Source: Candidatus Binataceae bacterium
GTDB lineage: Bacteria > Desulfobacterota > Binatia > Binatales > Binataceae
Length of the DNA stretch: 35,944 nt
Assembly: GCA_035294265.1 (NCBI GenBank)
Contig: DATGLK010000045.1
Span: forward strand, 1-35,944
Reading direction: 5' to 3'
In this document: in pieces, positions 15,806 through 25,477 of the stretch
How positions within the stretch are numbered: the stretch's first letter is position 1
Layout of the letters: each line of letters begins with the position of its first letter
Program-made: the position numbers and the translations under genes
The notes under the pieces: model-generated
Told to the model about the DNA's origin: nothing
The model's input: only the letters and a program-made list of their open reading frames with translations
Database searches by the model: none

Positions 15806-16732
15806 TTAGACGCCGCGCCGCGCCACTTCGGGCTTGAGCAACCACAGCATCACGGCCTTCTGCGCATGCAGCCGGTTTTCAGCCTGCTCGAGCACCACCG
15901 AGGCAGGGCCGTCGATCACTTCGTCGGTTATCTCCTGGCCGCGATGGGCGGGCAGGCAATGCATCACCAGCGCGTCGGGTTTGGCCAGCTTTATCAGGGC
16001 TGCGTTGAGCTGAAAGCCGGCAAAATCGCGCAAGCGCCGCTCGGCATCCTGCTCCTGCCCCATCGAAGTCCAAGTGTCGGTATAGACCGCGTCGGCGTCG
16101 CGCACCGCCTGGGCCGGGTCGTTGGTCAGCATCACGCCCGCGCGCCGCGCTTGGGCGGCAAACTCCGGGCGCGGCTCATAGCCTTTGGGATAGGCCAGGC
16201 GAACTTGCATCCCCAGCACCGTAGCGGCCTCGATCCAGCTATGAGCGAGGTTGAAACCGTCGCCCACGAAGGCCACGCATTGCGCCCGCAACGGGCCGCG
16301 CCGCTCGCGTAGGGTCAGCAGATCGGCCAGGAGCTGACAGGGATGGAGCAGGTCGGTCAGGCCGTTGATCACCGGGACGCTGGCCTCGTTCGCCAGTTCC
16401 AGCGCAGTCTGATGGGCGAAGGTGCGAATCATGATCAGATCGACCCAGCGCGAGAGGTTGCGCGCCACATCCTTGACTGCTTCGCGTTCGCCCAGGCCGA
16501 CTTCGTTGGGTCCAAGGTAGATGGCGTGGCCGCCGAGCTGCCCCATGCCGGTTTCGAAGGTCAGGCGGGTGCGCAACGAAGGCTTCTGAAAAATCATCGC
16601 CATGGTTCGGCCGCGCAGATAGGGATGCTCCAGGCCGTGTTTGAGGTCTGCTTTCAGCCAAGCGGCCAGATCGAGCAAGGCCTCGACTTCATCCGCGCGA
16701 AGCGCGCTAAGGGCCAAAAAATCGCGTTTCAT
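15806..16732 (-). CDS. argF: Ornithine carbamoyltransferase
   Basis: ArgF makes citrulline from ornithine and carbamoyl phosphate. The 308 residues are standard. The carbamoyl-phosphate loop reads SLRTR at 52-56, where E. coli has STRTR; the Leu variant also occurs in some family members. HPCQ (130-133), the GDGFNLAHSW segment (157-166), SMGQE (223-227) and HCLPAHRGQEI (258-268) are present, as expected for ornithine rather than aspartate carbamoyltransferase. Acetyl- or succinylornithine-specific relatives exist, and I cannot exclude them fully, but the HCLP and SMG loops look ordinary. It overlaps argD by 4 nt (16729-16732). Confidence 0.94.
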   Translation of the reverse strand: MKRDFLALSALRADEVEALLDLAAWLKADLKHGLEHPYLRGRTMAMIFQKPSLRTRLTFETGMGQLGGHAIYLGPNEVGLGEREAVKDVARNLSRWVDLIMIRTFAHQTALELANEASVPVINGLTDLLHPCQLLADLLTLRERRGPLRAQCVAFVGDGFNLAHSWIEAATVLGMQVRLAYPKGYEPRPEFAAQARRAGVMLTNDPAQAVRDADAVYTDTWTSMGQEQDAERRLRDFAGFQLNAALIKLAKPDALVMHCLPAHRGQEITDEVIDGPASVVLEQAENRLHAQKAVMLWLLKPEVARRGV

Positions 16733-17922
16733 TGACTTGTTGCCGCCAGCGCCCGGCCGATCATTTCCAGGCCGGCGTCGGCCTGGGCGCGAGTCAGATT
16801 AAGTGGCGGCAACAGGCGCATCACATTACCGGCGGTGGCGTTGAGAATGAGCCCCTGGCGCAGGCAGTCTTCGACCACCGGGCGTGGGTCGCGGGCCAAC
16901 GCCGCGCCGATGATCATGCCCTGACCGCGAACCTCCCTGATGGTGTCGCCAGCGCGATCCAGCGCGCGTAGCCCTTCCATGAGATAGTTGCCCAGGGTTC
17001 GGCCATTTTCCAACAAGCCCTCGCGCTCGATAGTTTCCATCACCGCCAGAGCCGCGGCGCAGGCCACCGGATTGCCGCCGAAGGTGGTGCCATGGCTGCC
17101 TGGACTGAGACATTCGGCGACCTCTGGCCGTGCCAGCATCGCGCCGATCGGCAGGCCGCCGCCCAGGGCCTTGGCTAGAGTCATGATGTCGGGCCGCACC
17201 CCGGCGTGCTGGTGCGCATAGAGCCGTCCGGTGCGTCCGACGCCGACCTGAACTTCATCGAAAATCAACAGCAGGCGATGGCGATCGCACAACGCGCGCA
17301 GGGCGGCCAGATAGTTGGGATGGGGCACCACGACCCCACCTTCGCCCTGGATAGGCTCGACCATGATCGCTACGGTGCGCCCGCTCAAGGCCGATTCCAC
17401 CGCGCTCACATCGTCGAAGGGCACCAGCTTGACGCCCGGCAATAACGGCAAGAAGCCCTGGTGATACTTTTCCTGACCGGTGACGCTGAGCGTGGCCAAG
17501 GTGCGGCCATGGAAGGAGTTATGCATCGCGATGATCTCGAAGCGCCCCTCGCTCTGGGCGCTACCCCAGCGGCGAGCCAGCTTGATCGCGGCCTCGTTAG
17601 CCTCAGCTCCCGAATTGCAAAAGAACACCTTGGCCTGGTGGAAGCTCTCCGACAGCTTGGCCGCCAGCCGTGCCATCGGCTCGGTATGGAAGACGTTGGA
17701 GACGTGAATCAGGGTTTCGGCCTGCCGCTTGATCGCGTCGACCACGGCGGGATGGCAATGGCCCAAACTGGTCACCGCCAAGCCGCAAAAAAAATCCAGG
17801 TAGCGCTTACCCTCGACGTCATAGAGATAGGTACCCTCACCGCGGGCCAGCGCCACGGGCAGGCAGCCGTACACGTTGACCAGGTGCTGATGGGTAAGAT
17901 CGACGATCTCGGCGTTGGTCAT
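16729..17922 (-). CDS. argD: Acetylornithine aminotransferase
   Basis: ArgD is a class III PLP aminotransferase that makes N-acetylornithine; many members also act on N-succinyl-diaminopimelate, not needed here because of dapL. I chose the ATG at 17920-17922 (MTNAEIVDLTHQHL), which has CAGGAG 5 nt upstream; the frame stays open to 17967. Motifs are YDVEGKRYLDFFCGLAVTSLGH, FFCNSGAEANEAAIKLAR (PLP phosphate), FHGRTLATLSVTG, EPIQGEGGV, FDEVQVGVGRTG with the PLP aspartate, TLAKALGGGLPIGAM with the PLP lysine, and GSHGTTFGGNPVAC. Length is about 397. It overlaps argF by 4 nt and starts 41 nt after argB. Confidence 0.95.
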   Translation of the reverse strand: MTNAEIVDLTHQHLVNVYGCLPVALARGEGTYLYDVEGKRYLDFFCGLAVTSLGHCHPAVVDAIKRQAETLIHVSNVFHTEPMARLAAKLSESFHQAKVFFCNSGAEANEAAIKLARRWGSAQSEGRFEIIAMHNSFHGRTLATLSVTGQEKYHQGFLPLLPGVKLVPFDDVSAVESALSGRTVAIMVEPIQGEGGVVVPHPNYLAALRALCDRHRLLLIFDEVQVGVGRTGRLYAHQHAGVRPDIMTLAKALGGGLPIGAMLARPEVAECLSPGSHGTTFGGNPVACAAALAVMETIEREGLLENGRTLGNYLMEGLRALDRAGDTIREVRGQGMIIGAALARDPRPVVEDCLRQGLILNATAGNVMRLLPPLNLTRAQADAGLEMIGRALAATSQ

Positions 17923-17963
17923 GATAGCTCCTGTGGTGGGCCGGCGCTCGCTGAGCCGCGGCT

Positions 17964-18884
17964 TCAAGCCGCGTTAACCAGGCTGGGGGTGGCGGTCGCG
18001 CTGCTCACCACCTGGGTGCCGATTCCGGCGCGGGTGAAGATTTCATGCAGCAGTACATGCAGGAGGCGACCATCGACAATATGAGTCTTGCCCACCCCCG
18101 CGGCCAGCGCCTCGATGCAGCATTCGACCTTGGGAATCATCCCTTCGGAAATCACACCCTGGGCGATTAGTGCGCTGGCGCGCGAGGCCTCCAGGGTGGA
18201 GATGAGTTGACCGTCGCGGTCGACAATTCCGGCCACGTCCGTCATCAGCATCAACTTGTCGGCCTTGAGCGCGCTGGCTAGCTTTCCGGCCACCAGGTCG
18301 GCGTTGATGTTGTAGCTTTGGCCTTCGCCGTCGCAGCCCACCGGCGAGATGACCGGAATGAAATCCGCGGCCTGCAAGGTCCGCAGCAGCTCGGGATTGA
18401 CCGCTACCACTTCGCCCACCAGGCCGATATCGACTTCGCTGGCCAAACCCTGGGCGTCGTGCAGCATCATCCGCAGCTTGCGCGCCAGCAGCAGGTTACC
18501 GTCTTGTCCGGACAGGCCGATGGCGCGCCCGCCATGGCGCCCCAACAGCATCACCAGCTCCTTGTTGATGCGCCCCAGCGCCATTTCGACCAGCTCCATG
18601 GTGGCCTGATCAGTCACGCGCAGGCCGCGTACAAAGCTGGATTGCAAACCCATCCGCTTGATCAGATCGGAAATCTGCGGCCCGCCGCCGTGCACTACCA
18701 CCGGTTTGATCCCGACCAGATGGAGCAGAACCACGTCTTGGGCGAAGCCCTGCTTGAGTTCGTCGGCCAGCATCGCATGACCGCCGTACTTGATCACGCA
18801 CGTGGTGCCGCGAAAGCGCTGGATGAAAGGCAGCGCCTCGATCAGGACCTGCGCGCGTTCAATCAAATCTTCCACTGACTCCAC
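17964..18884 (-). CDS. argB: Acetylglutamate kinase
   Basis: ArgB phosphorylates N-acetylglutamate and is the usual feedback point for arginine. Seen motifs are the ATP loop KYGGHAM (32-38), VVVHGGGPQISDLIKRMG, the FVRGLRVTD segment, SGQDGNLLLARK, INADLVAGKLASALKADKLM with MTDVAGIVDRDG, and GMIPKVECCIEAL. The 306 residues and long N-terminal helix (VEDLIERAQVLIEALPFIQR) match the hexameric, arginine-inhibited type rather than the shorter E. coli type; sensitivity to arginine is therefore inferred. The start is GTG 18882-18884; a second GTG at 18875 with GGAG upstream is an alternative. It follows hslU by 24 nt. Confidence 0.95.
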   Translation of the reverse strand: MESVEDLIERAQVLIEALPFIQRFRGTTCVIKYGGHAMLADELKQGFAQDVVLLHLVGIKPVVVHGGGPQISDLIKRMGLQSSFVRGLRVTDQATMELVEMALGRINKELVMLLGRHGGRAIGLSGQDGNLLLARKLRMMLHDAQGLASEVDIGLVGEVVAVNPELLRTLQAADFIPVISPVGCDGEGQSYNINADLVAGKLASALKADKLMLMTDVAGIVDRDGQLISTLEASRASALIAQGVISEGMIPKVECCIEALAAGVGKTHIVDGRLLHVLLHEIFTRAGIGTQVVSSATATPSLVNAA

Positions 18885-18908
18885 CCCGGCCGGTTTTGGT
18901 TTGTGAAG

Positions 18909-20285
<1,377 letters not shown>

Positions 20286-20306
20286 TTCAGTCAACCCACT
20301 TCAAAA

Positions 20307-20870
20307 TTAGAGTTCCTCGATTACGAACTGACGGTTAGTGTACACGCAAATATCGGCCGCCACCGTCATCGCCGCCTCGGCCATCTGGCGCGCGCTCAAC
20401 TGCGGCGCCCATTTCACCAGCGCGCGCGCCGCCGCCAGGGCGTAATTACCCCCCGAGCCAATCGCCATTACGCCGTCGTCAGGTTCGATCACATCGCCCC
20501 CGCCAGAGAGCAGCAGCGAGCTTTCCAGGTCCGCCACCACTAACATAGCCTCCAGCCGGCGCAAGACCCGATCGGTGCGCCAGTCCTTGGCCAGCTCCAC
20601 CGCCGAGCGGCGCAGGTTGCCGTTGAACTCCTGCAGCTTGCTCTCGAACTTGTCGAACAGGGTCAGAGCGTCGGCAGTCGAGCCGGCAAAGCCGGCCAGC
20701 ACCCGGTCGTTGTGCAGCCTGCGTACCTTGCGCGCGCCATGCTTCATTACGGTTTGACCCAGGCTGACCTGGCCGTCGCCCGCCATCACAACCCGGTCGC
20801 CGTGGCGGATGTTCAAGATAGTGGTGCTGCGAATGCGGTTTGCTTCAGGCGCGCGGATGGGCACGGGCAT
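20307..20870 (-). CDS. hslV: ATP-dependent protease proteolytic subunit HslV, with long leader
   Basis: HslV is the Ntn-hydrolase threonine peptidase of the HslUV complex. The catalytic Thr is Thr16 in [11 protein letters not shown], followed by [14 protein letters not shown] and the Lys in [10 protein letters not shown] (Lys33-equivalent region). E. coli HslV exposes Thr by removing only Met; here 15 residues precede it. The ATG at 20868-20870 has GAGG 3-4 nt upstream and no ATG occurs closer, so the leader looks real. The rest ([26 protein letters not shown]) is normal. The start overlaps the xerC end by 26 bp. Confidence 0.95.
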   Translation of the reverse strand: MPVPIRAPEANRIRSTTILNIRHGDRVVMAGDGQVSLGQTVMKHGARKVRRLHNDRVLAGFAGSTADALTLFDKFESKLQEFNGNLRRSAVELAKDWRTDRVLRRLEAMLVVADLESSLLLSGGGDVIEPDDGVMAIGSGGNYALAAARALVKWAPQLSARQMAEAAMTVAADICVYTNRQFVIEEL

Positions 20871-21732
20871 AAACCTCTTTCAAGCGTTGGACGCTGACAT
20901 GCGTGTAGCGCTGAGTGGTGGCCAGGCTGGCATGTCCCAGCATCTCCTGGATGGCGCGCAGATCGGCCCCATGATCGAGCAGATGGGTAGCGAAGGAATG
21001 GCGCAAGGTGTGCGGCGTAGCGGGCGTTCCCAACCCGCTTGCCTGCAGCCGCTGATGCACGATCAACTCCACTGCGCGCCGGCTCAGCCGCCCGCCACGT
21101 TGGTTGGTGAAGATCGCGCCGGTGGCGAGGGCGGCGGGCTGATGGGGATGCCATTGATCGAGCGCGCGCAGGGCCACCTCACCCACCGGGACCAGCCGTT
21201 CCTTGCCGCCCTTGGCCTGGCGGACATGAACCAACTGCAAGTCGTAATCGACATCGCCCCAGTCTAGCGCGACCAACTCCCCCACCCGCAAACCGCACGA
21301 ATAAAGCAGCTCGATAATCGCTCGATCGCGCCAAGCCGCCGCTTCGTCGGTCGCCGCCACGGTGCCGATCAGGGTCGGGATGTCGCGCTCGGGCAGGACC
21401 GCGGGCAGGCGCTGCTCGCGACGGGGGGTGCGCAAGCCGCGGGTCGGGTTGGAAGTCTGCAAAGCGACTTCGCGGTAACGGAAAAAGCTGCGAATGGCGG
21501 CCAAATGGCGACTGGCGGTGGCGCGGCTGTGATGCTCCATCACATGGCCTAGGTAGCGCCGAACATCATCAAGCGTGATTTGGTCTGGGGCGGGCGCATG
21601 CCCAGTCTGTCGGGAGTCGGCCAGAAACCGGCAAAAAGCCGTCAGATCACGCCGATAAGCCACCACGGTATTGGGCGCGGCGCGCGCGACTTTGGCCAAA
21701 TAACTGCTATAGGACTCGATTTCGGACAGCAT
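20845..21732 (-). CDS. xerC: Tyrosine recombinase XerC
   Basis: XerC/D recombinases resolve chromosome dimers at dif. The 295-residue protein has an N-terminal SAM-like domain (residues 1-90: [19 protein letters not shown]) and a complete catalytic domain: Arg149 in [11 protein letters not shown], Lys174 in [12 protein letters not shown], His241 and Arg244 in [10 protein letters not shown], His267 in [11 protein letters not shown], and Tyr276 in RYTHVS. The position upstream of hslVU supports XerC rather than XerD, a common order in several phyla. The C-terminal [18 protein letters not shown] tail is typical. It is not a phage integrase by context. Confidence 0.94.
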   Translation of the reverse strand: MLSEIESYSSYLAKVARAAPNTVVAYRRDLTAFCRFLADSRQTGHAPAPDQITLDDVRRYLGHVMEHHSRATASRHLAAIRSFFRYREVALQTSNPTRGLRTPRREQRLPAVLPERDIPTLIGTVAATDEAAAWRDRAIIELLYSCGLRVGELVALDWGDVDYDLQLVHVRQAKGGKERLVPVGEVALRALDQWHPHQPAALATGAIFTNQRGGRLSRRAVELIVHQRLQASGLGTPATPHTLRHSFATHLLDHGADLRAIQEMLGHASLATTQRYTHVSVQRLKEVYARAHPRA

Positions 21733-21799
21733 GCTCGCTCCGCCAGCTCCCTCTCCGCTATGCTATCAGGGAGATATTACGGGCAAAAGTGTGCCGATC

Positions 21800-22081
21800 A
21801 TGCGGTGCTGGAAATGCGCGGGCGAAATTGACGTTATCCAGCGCATCGAATTTCGAGCGCTTTGTCCCGGCTGTGAGACCGCTCTCCACAGTTGCCTTAA
21901 TTGTGGCCATTACCAGCCTGGACAGTATAATGACTGTCGGGAGCCGCAGGCGGAGCGAGTGGTGGATAAACAACGGGCTAACTTCTGCGAGTATTTCCGC
22001 CCTTCCACGGTTGGGCAGCCACAACCGTCCGCCACCGATGCCCGTCGCCAACTCGATGCCCTATTCAAAAAACTTCGCTGA
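21800..22081 (+). CDS. Small zinc-ribbon protein of unknown function
   Basis: The ATG at 21800 begins MRCWKCAGEIDVIQRIEFRA, then LCPGCETALHSCLNCGHYQP and GQYNDCREPQAERVVDKQRA, ending NFCEYF. Cysteine pairs C-x2-C, C-x2-C and C-x2-C plus two single cysteines suggest one or two zinc sites. The pattern 'EFRalCpgC...LHsC.nC..Y.pg.yndCrEpqaerv.dK.raNfCeyF' seems to define a conserved small protein of deltaproteobacteria-like genomes; this is recollection. The frame stays open to 21731, but the region before 21800 does not look coding. Length 93 residues. It is divergent from xerC and overlaps the start of glmU by 26 bp. Confidence 0.8.
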   Translation: MRCWKCAGEIDVIQRIEFRALCPGCETALHSCLNCGHYQPGQYNDCREPQAERVVDKQRANFCEYFRPSTVGQPQPSATDARRQLDALFKKLR

Positions 22082-23519
22082 GCACCCACTTACCCCCACC
22101 GCCGCGTTAGTGCTCGCCGCCGGCCTGGGGACCCGGATGCGCTCGGCGCGGGCCAAGGTGCTGCACGAGGTCGGCGGGCGCCCGATGATCGTGCGTGCGC
22201 TGGCGCCGCTGTTCGAGCTGGGGATTGCGCCGGTTGTGATCGTCGTGGGTCATCAGGCCGACTTGGTTCAAGAGGCGGTAGCGCGTGCCTACCCCGGGCG
22301 CGAGGTGATTTTTGCCTCCCAACCCGTTCAGCGTGGCACGGGCGATGCCGCGCGCTGTGGGATGGCGGCGATGCCGGCGCAGTTTGGCGGGGACGTGCTC
22401 ATTACCTATGGTGATGTTCCCGCGCTACGCGCTGCCACGTTGGCCCAGCTTCTCTCACACCATCGCGCCGGCAAAATGGCGTTGTCCCTGATCACCTTGG
22501 AGTTGGAAGAACCAGCCAGTTACGGCCGCATCATTCGCGAACCCAGCGGCGCGGTAGCGGCCATTGTCGAAGCTTGCGATGCGGTGGGCGAGCAACGCGC
22601 GCTGCGCGAGATCAACGCCGGAGTGTACGTTGCCGGGGCGAATTTTTTGCGCCAAGGGCTGAGCGCGATCAGCAGCGCCAACGCGCAGGGCGAGTTTTAT
22701 CTTACCGATTTGGTCGCAATCGCGCGCGCGCGCGGCCTGGCGGTAGGCGGCTTTCGCGCCGCCGACCCGCAGGAATTTGTCGGGATCAATTCCCTGGAGG
22801 AGTTGGCGCAGGTGAATGCCGAAATCCGCAAGACCGTCAACCGCCGCCTGATGGCGGCGGGCGTCACGCTGGTCGATCCCGACACCGCCTACATCGACCC
22901 TGAAGTGGAGATTGGCGCCGATACTATAATCGGTCCCAACGTGCAGATCTTGGGGGCCAGCCGCATCGCCGCCGGCGTGCGGATCGACGGTACCGCTTGG
23001 CTGCGCGAGGTTAGCGTGGGTGCGGGCAGCCATCTCAAGCTAGGTGTGCGCGCCGAGCGCTGCCGCATTGGTGAGCAATGCGAAGTGGGTCCTTTCGCTC
23101 ATCTGCGCGAAGGTACGGAACTGAGCGGGGGTAATCGAATCGGCAACTTCGTGGAGACCAAGCAAGCCCGTATCGGCCAGGGCAGTAAAGCCAGCCATCT
23201 CAGCTACCTGGGCGATGTCACCGTCGGTGAGCAGACCAACATCGGTTGCGGCGTGATCACGGTCAATTACGACGGTTACGATAAGCATCAAAGCCGGATC
23301 GGCGATCACTGCATGGTGGGTTGCGACAGTCAGTTAATCGCGCCGGTAAGCATCGGGGACGAGGCCTATGTGGCATCGGGTACCACCGTAGTGCGCGATG
23401 TGCCGGCTGGCGCGCTGGCCCTCTCGCACCATCCCCAGCGCGAACGCGAGGGTTGGACCCGCACCTGGCATCAACGCCATCGCGGGACACGCCAGCGGCC
23501 GGGTAAGGCTAACGAGTAA
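22056..23519 (+). CDS. glmU: Bifunctional UDP-N-acetylglucosamine diphosphorylase / glucosamine-1-phosphate acetyltransferase
   Basis: GlmU acetylates glucosamine-1-P and then makes UDP-GlcNAc. The uridyltransferase half (about 14-240) shows ALVLAAGLGTRMRSARAKVL with the nucleotide loop, QPVQRGTGDAARC, and ITYGDVPALR. The C-terminal half is a left-handed beta helix of hexapeptide repeats, with NFVETKQARIGQGSKASHLS and YLGDVTVGEQTNIGCGVITV around the acetyl-CoA site. I chose the ATG at 22056 (487 residues); another in-frame ATG is at 22038, and the frame is open upstream to 21789, but that part overlaps the zinc-ribbon gene. glmS follows 20 nt later, so the pair makes UDP-GlcNAc for peptidoglycan and lipid A. 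Confidence 0.95.
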   Translation: MPYSKNFAEHPLTPTAALVLAAGLGTRMRSARAKVLHEVGGRPMIVRALAPLFELGIAPVVIVVGHQADLVQEAVARAYPGREVIFASQPVQRGTGDAARCGMAAMPAQFGGDVLITYGDVPALRAATLAQLLSHHRAGKMALSLITLELEEPASYGRIIREPSGAVAAIVEACDAVGEQRALREINAGVYVAGANFLRQGLSAISSANAQGEFYLTDLVAIARARGLAVGGFRAADPQEFVGINSLEELAQVNAEIRKTVNRRLMAAGVTLVDPDTAYIDPEVEIGADTIIGPNVQILGASRIAAGVRIDGTAWLREVSVGAGSHLKLGVRAERCRIGEQCEVGPFAHLREGTELSGGNRIGNFVETKQARIGQGSKASHLSYLGDVTVGEQTNIGCGVITVNYDGYDKHQSRIGDHCMVGCDSQLIAPVSIGDEAYVASGTTVVRDVPAGALALSHHPQREREGWTRTWHQRHRGTRQRPGKANE

Positions 23520-23539
23520 GAGCACGGAGGCAAGGCCAG

Positions 23540-25369
23540 ATGTGCGGCATTGTAGGATACGCAGGCGACCGAGACGCGGTGCCTATTCTGCTGGGTGGGC
23601 TGAAGCGGTTGGAATATCGCGGCTACGACTCGGCGGGAATCGGACTGATCGACGGCGCTGGGCGCCTGGAACTGCGCCGCGCGGTAGGCAAATTGGCCAA
23701 TCTGGAGCTGTTGCTGGCGGCCCAGCCCATTCACGGTGTGGTCGGCATTGGTCATACCCGTTGGGCCACTCATGGACGGCCCTCGGAGGAAAACGCCCAT
23801 CCCCATCAGGCCGGTCCGGTAGCGCTCATTCATAACGGCATTGTCGAGAATTACGTCGAGCTGCGCGAGGCGCTGAGCGGTCGCGGCCATCGGTTGCGCT
23901 CGGAGACCGATAGCGAGGTGATCGCGCACCTGATTGAGGAGCGAGTTAAAGCTGGCAGCACGCTGTGCGAGGCGGTGTTGAAGACGGTGCGCGAGCTGCG
24001 TGGTTCCTTCTCCATCGTAGCGGCGTCAGAGACCGCCCCCGGCCAACTGGTCGCGGCCAAGAGCGCGACGCCGCTGGTAATCGGTCTGGGCGAAGGCGAA
24101 AACTACGTGGCCTCCGATATTCCGGCGCTGCTGGAGCACACCCGCCGGATTGTAGTGCTGGAAGATGGCGAGGTGGCCGAAATTAGCGCCGAGCAGGTGC
24201 GGCTGATGCGCTTTGACGGCACCCCGGTGTCGCGCGCGCCGCGGACGGTGGAATGGGACGCGATGGCCGCTACCAAGGGCGGCTTTCGCCATTATCTACG
24301 CAAAGAGATCGACGAACAGCCGCTGTCCTGGATTAATACCTTGAGCGGACGCGCCAATGCCGCCAATGGCCAGGTCGGCTTCGAAGGCGAAGTGCTGCCA
24401 CCGATGGGGCGCCCGATCAGCAGAATCGTGATGTTGGGCGCAGGCGCTTCGTGGATCTCCTCGCTAATTGGCAAATTCATCCTCGAGGAACTCTGCCAAA
24501 TCCCGGTGGAGGTCGATTATTCGGCCGAATTCCGCTACCGCCGGCCTCCCATCGACGAGCAGACCTTGATCATGGCGGTCTCCCAGTCGGGCGAAACCGC
24601 CGACACGCTGGCCGGGATCGAGGAGGGGCGCCGGCGCGGCAGTTATGTCGTGGCCCTGACCAACACGCTGGATTCCTCGATTGCGCGCAAGGCTGACGCT
24701 GCGCTCTACACCCGGTGCGGACCCGAAATCAGCGTCACCACGACCAAATGCTTTCTGACCCAGATCGAAATGTTCTATTTGTTCGCAATTCACCTAGGCC
24801 AGCGCCGCGAGCGGTTGGAGCACAGCGTCAGCCGCGAATTACTGGCCGCTGCGATGGCTATCCCAAGCCAGATACAGGCGGCGTTGGGGCGCGAGCGGCA
24901 GATCGAAAAGATTGCGCGCAAGTACGGCAAGGCCAGCGACTTTCTCTTTTTAGGTCGCGGTATCAATTATCCGGTGGCGCTGGAGGGGGCGCTCAAACTC
25001 AAGGAAATTTCGTACATCCATGCCGAGGGTTATTCAGCCGGTGAGATGAAGCACGGACCCATCGCGCTTATCGACGAGAACCTGCCGGTGGTGGTCCTGA
25101 TTCCGCGCGACGACGTGTTCGATAAGACTCTGTCCAACCTCAAGGAGGTGGAATCGCGCAACGGGCGAATCATAGCGGTTACCGACACCCGAGACAGCGA
25201 GCTGGAGGAGGTGGCCTGGGAGGTGATCGAGGTGCCCAGCACCAACCGGCTGCTGATGCCGGTGCTGATGACCGTACCGCTGCAGTTGCTGGCCTATCAT
25301 ATCGCGGTCTACCGTGGCACCGACGTCGATCAGCCGCGCAATCTGGCCAAATCGGTGACCGTCGAGTAG
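23540..25369 (+). CDS. glmS: Glutamine-fructose-6-phosphate aminotransferase (isomerizing)
   Basis: GlmS makes glucosamine-6-phosphate from fructose-6-P and glutamine. It has 609 residues, the same as E. coli. The N-terminal Ntn glutaminase starts MCGIVGYAGDRDAVPILLGG with nucleophile Cys2 and includes RLEYRGYDSAG, GHTRWATHG and HNGIVENY. Two SIS sugar-binding domains follow, with AVSQSGETADT, TNTLDSSIARKAD and GRGINYPVALEGALKLKEIS containing the fructose-6-P lysine. The end DQPRNLAKSVTVE is the conserved GlmS C-terminus. GGAGG lies 11 nt before the ATG. It is co-transcribed with glmU; no glmS ribozyme-like leader fits in the 20-nt gap. Confidence 0.97.
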   Translation: MCGIVGYAGDRDAVPILLGGLKRLEYRGYDSAGIGLIDGAGRLELRRAVGKLANLELLLAAQPIHGVVGIGHTRWATHGRPSEENAHPHQAGPVALIHNGIVENYVELREALSGRGHRLRSETDSEVIAHLIEERVKAGSTLCEAVLKTVRELRGSFSIVAASETAPGQLVAAKSATPLVIGLGEGENYVASDIPALLEHTRRIVVLEDGEVAEISAEQVRLMRFDGTPVSRAPRTVEWDAMAATKGGFRHYLRKEIDEQPLSWINTLSGRANAANGQVGFEGEVLPPMGRPISRIVMLGAGASWISSLIGKFILEELCQIPVEVDYSAEFRYRRPPIDEQTLIMAVSQSGETADTLAGIEEGRRRGSYVVALTNTLDSSIARKADAALYTRCGPEISVTTTKCFLTQIEMFYLFAIHLGQRRERLEHSVSRELLAAAMAIPSQIQAALGRERQIEKIARKYGKASDFLFLGRGINYPVALEGALKLKEISYIHAEGYSAGEMKHGPIALIDENLPVVVLIPRDDVFDKTLSNLKEVESRNGRIIAVTDTRDSELEEVAWEVIEVPSTNRLLMPVLMTVPLQLLAYHIAVYRGTDVDQPRNLAKSVTVE

Positions 25370-25477
25370 CACCCAAAGGACACATCTATTCACTGCTGCG
25401 GGCCCGACGTAAAATGTGACCAGGTAACTTCCGCCCTCGGCCCCTTATATGAAGCCGCGGCGGGCGCCGCTTAAACC

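Noticed and set aside
21789-22055. 89-residue N-terminal extension of GlmU
   Set aside because: This part is a shifted reading of the zinc-ribbon gene, and GlmU homologues start near the LAAGLGTRM motif.
25370-25477. FMN riboswitch before the ribB-type gene
   Set aside because: The 108-bp gap lacks the conserved FMN-element core and is too short for the full aptamer with an expression platform.
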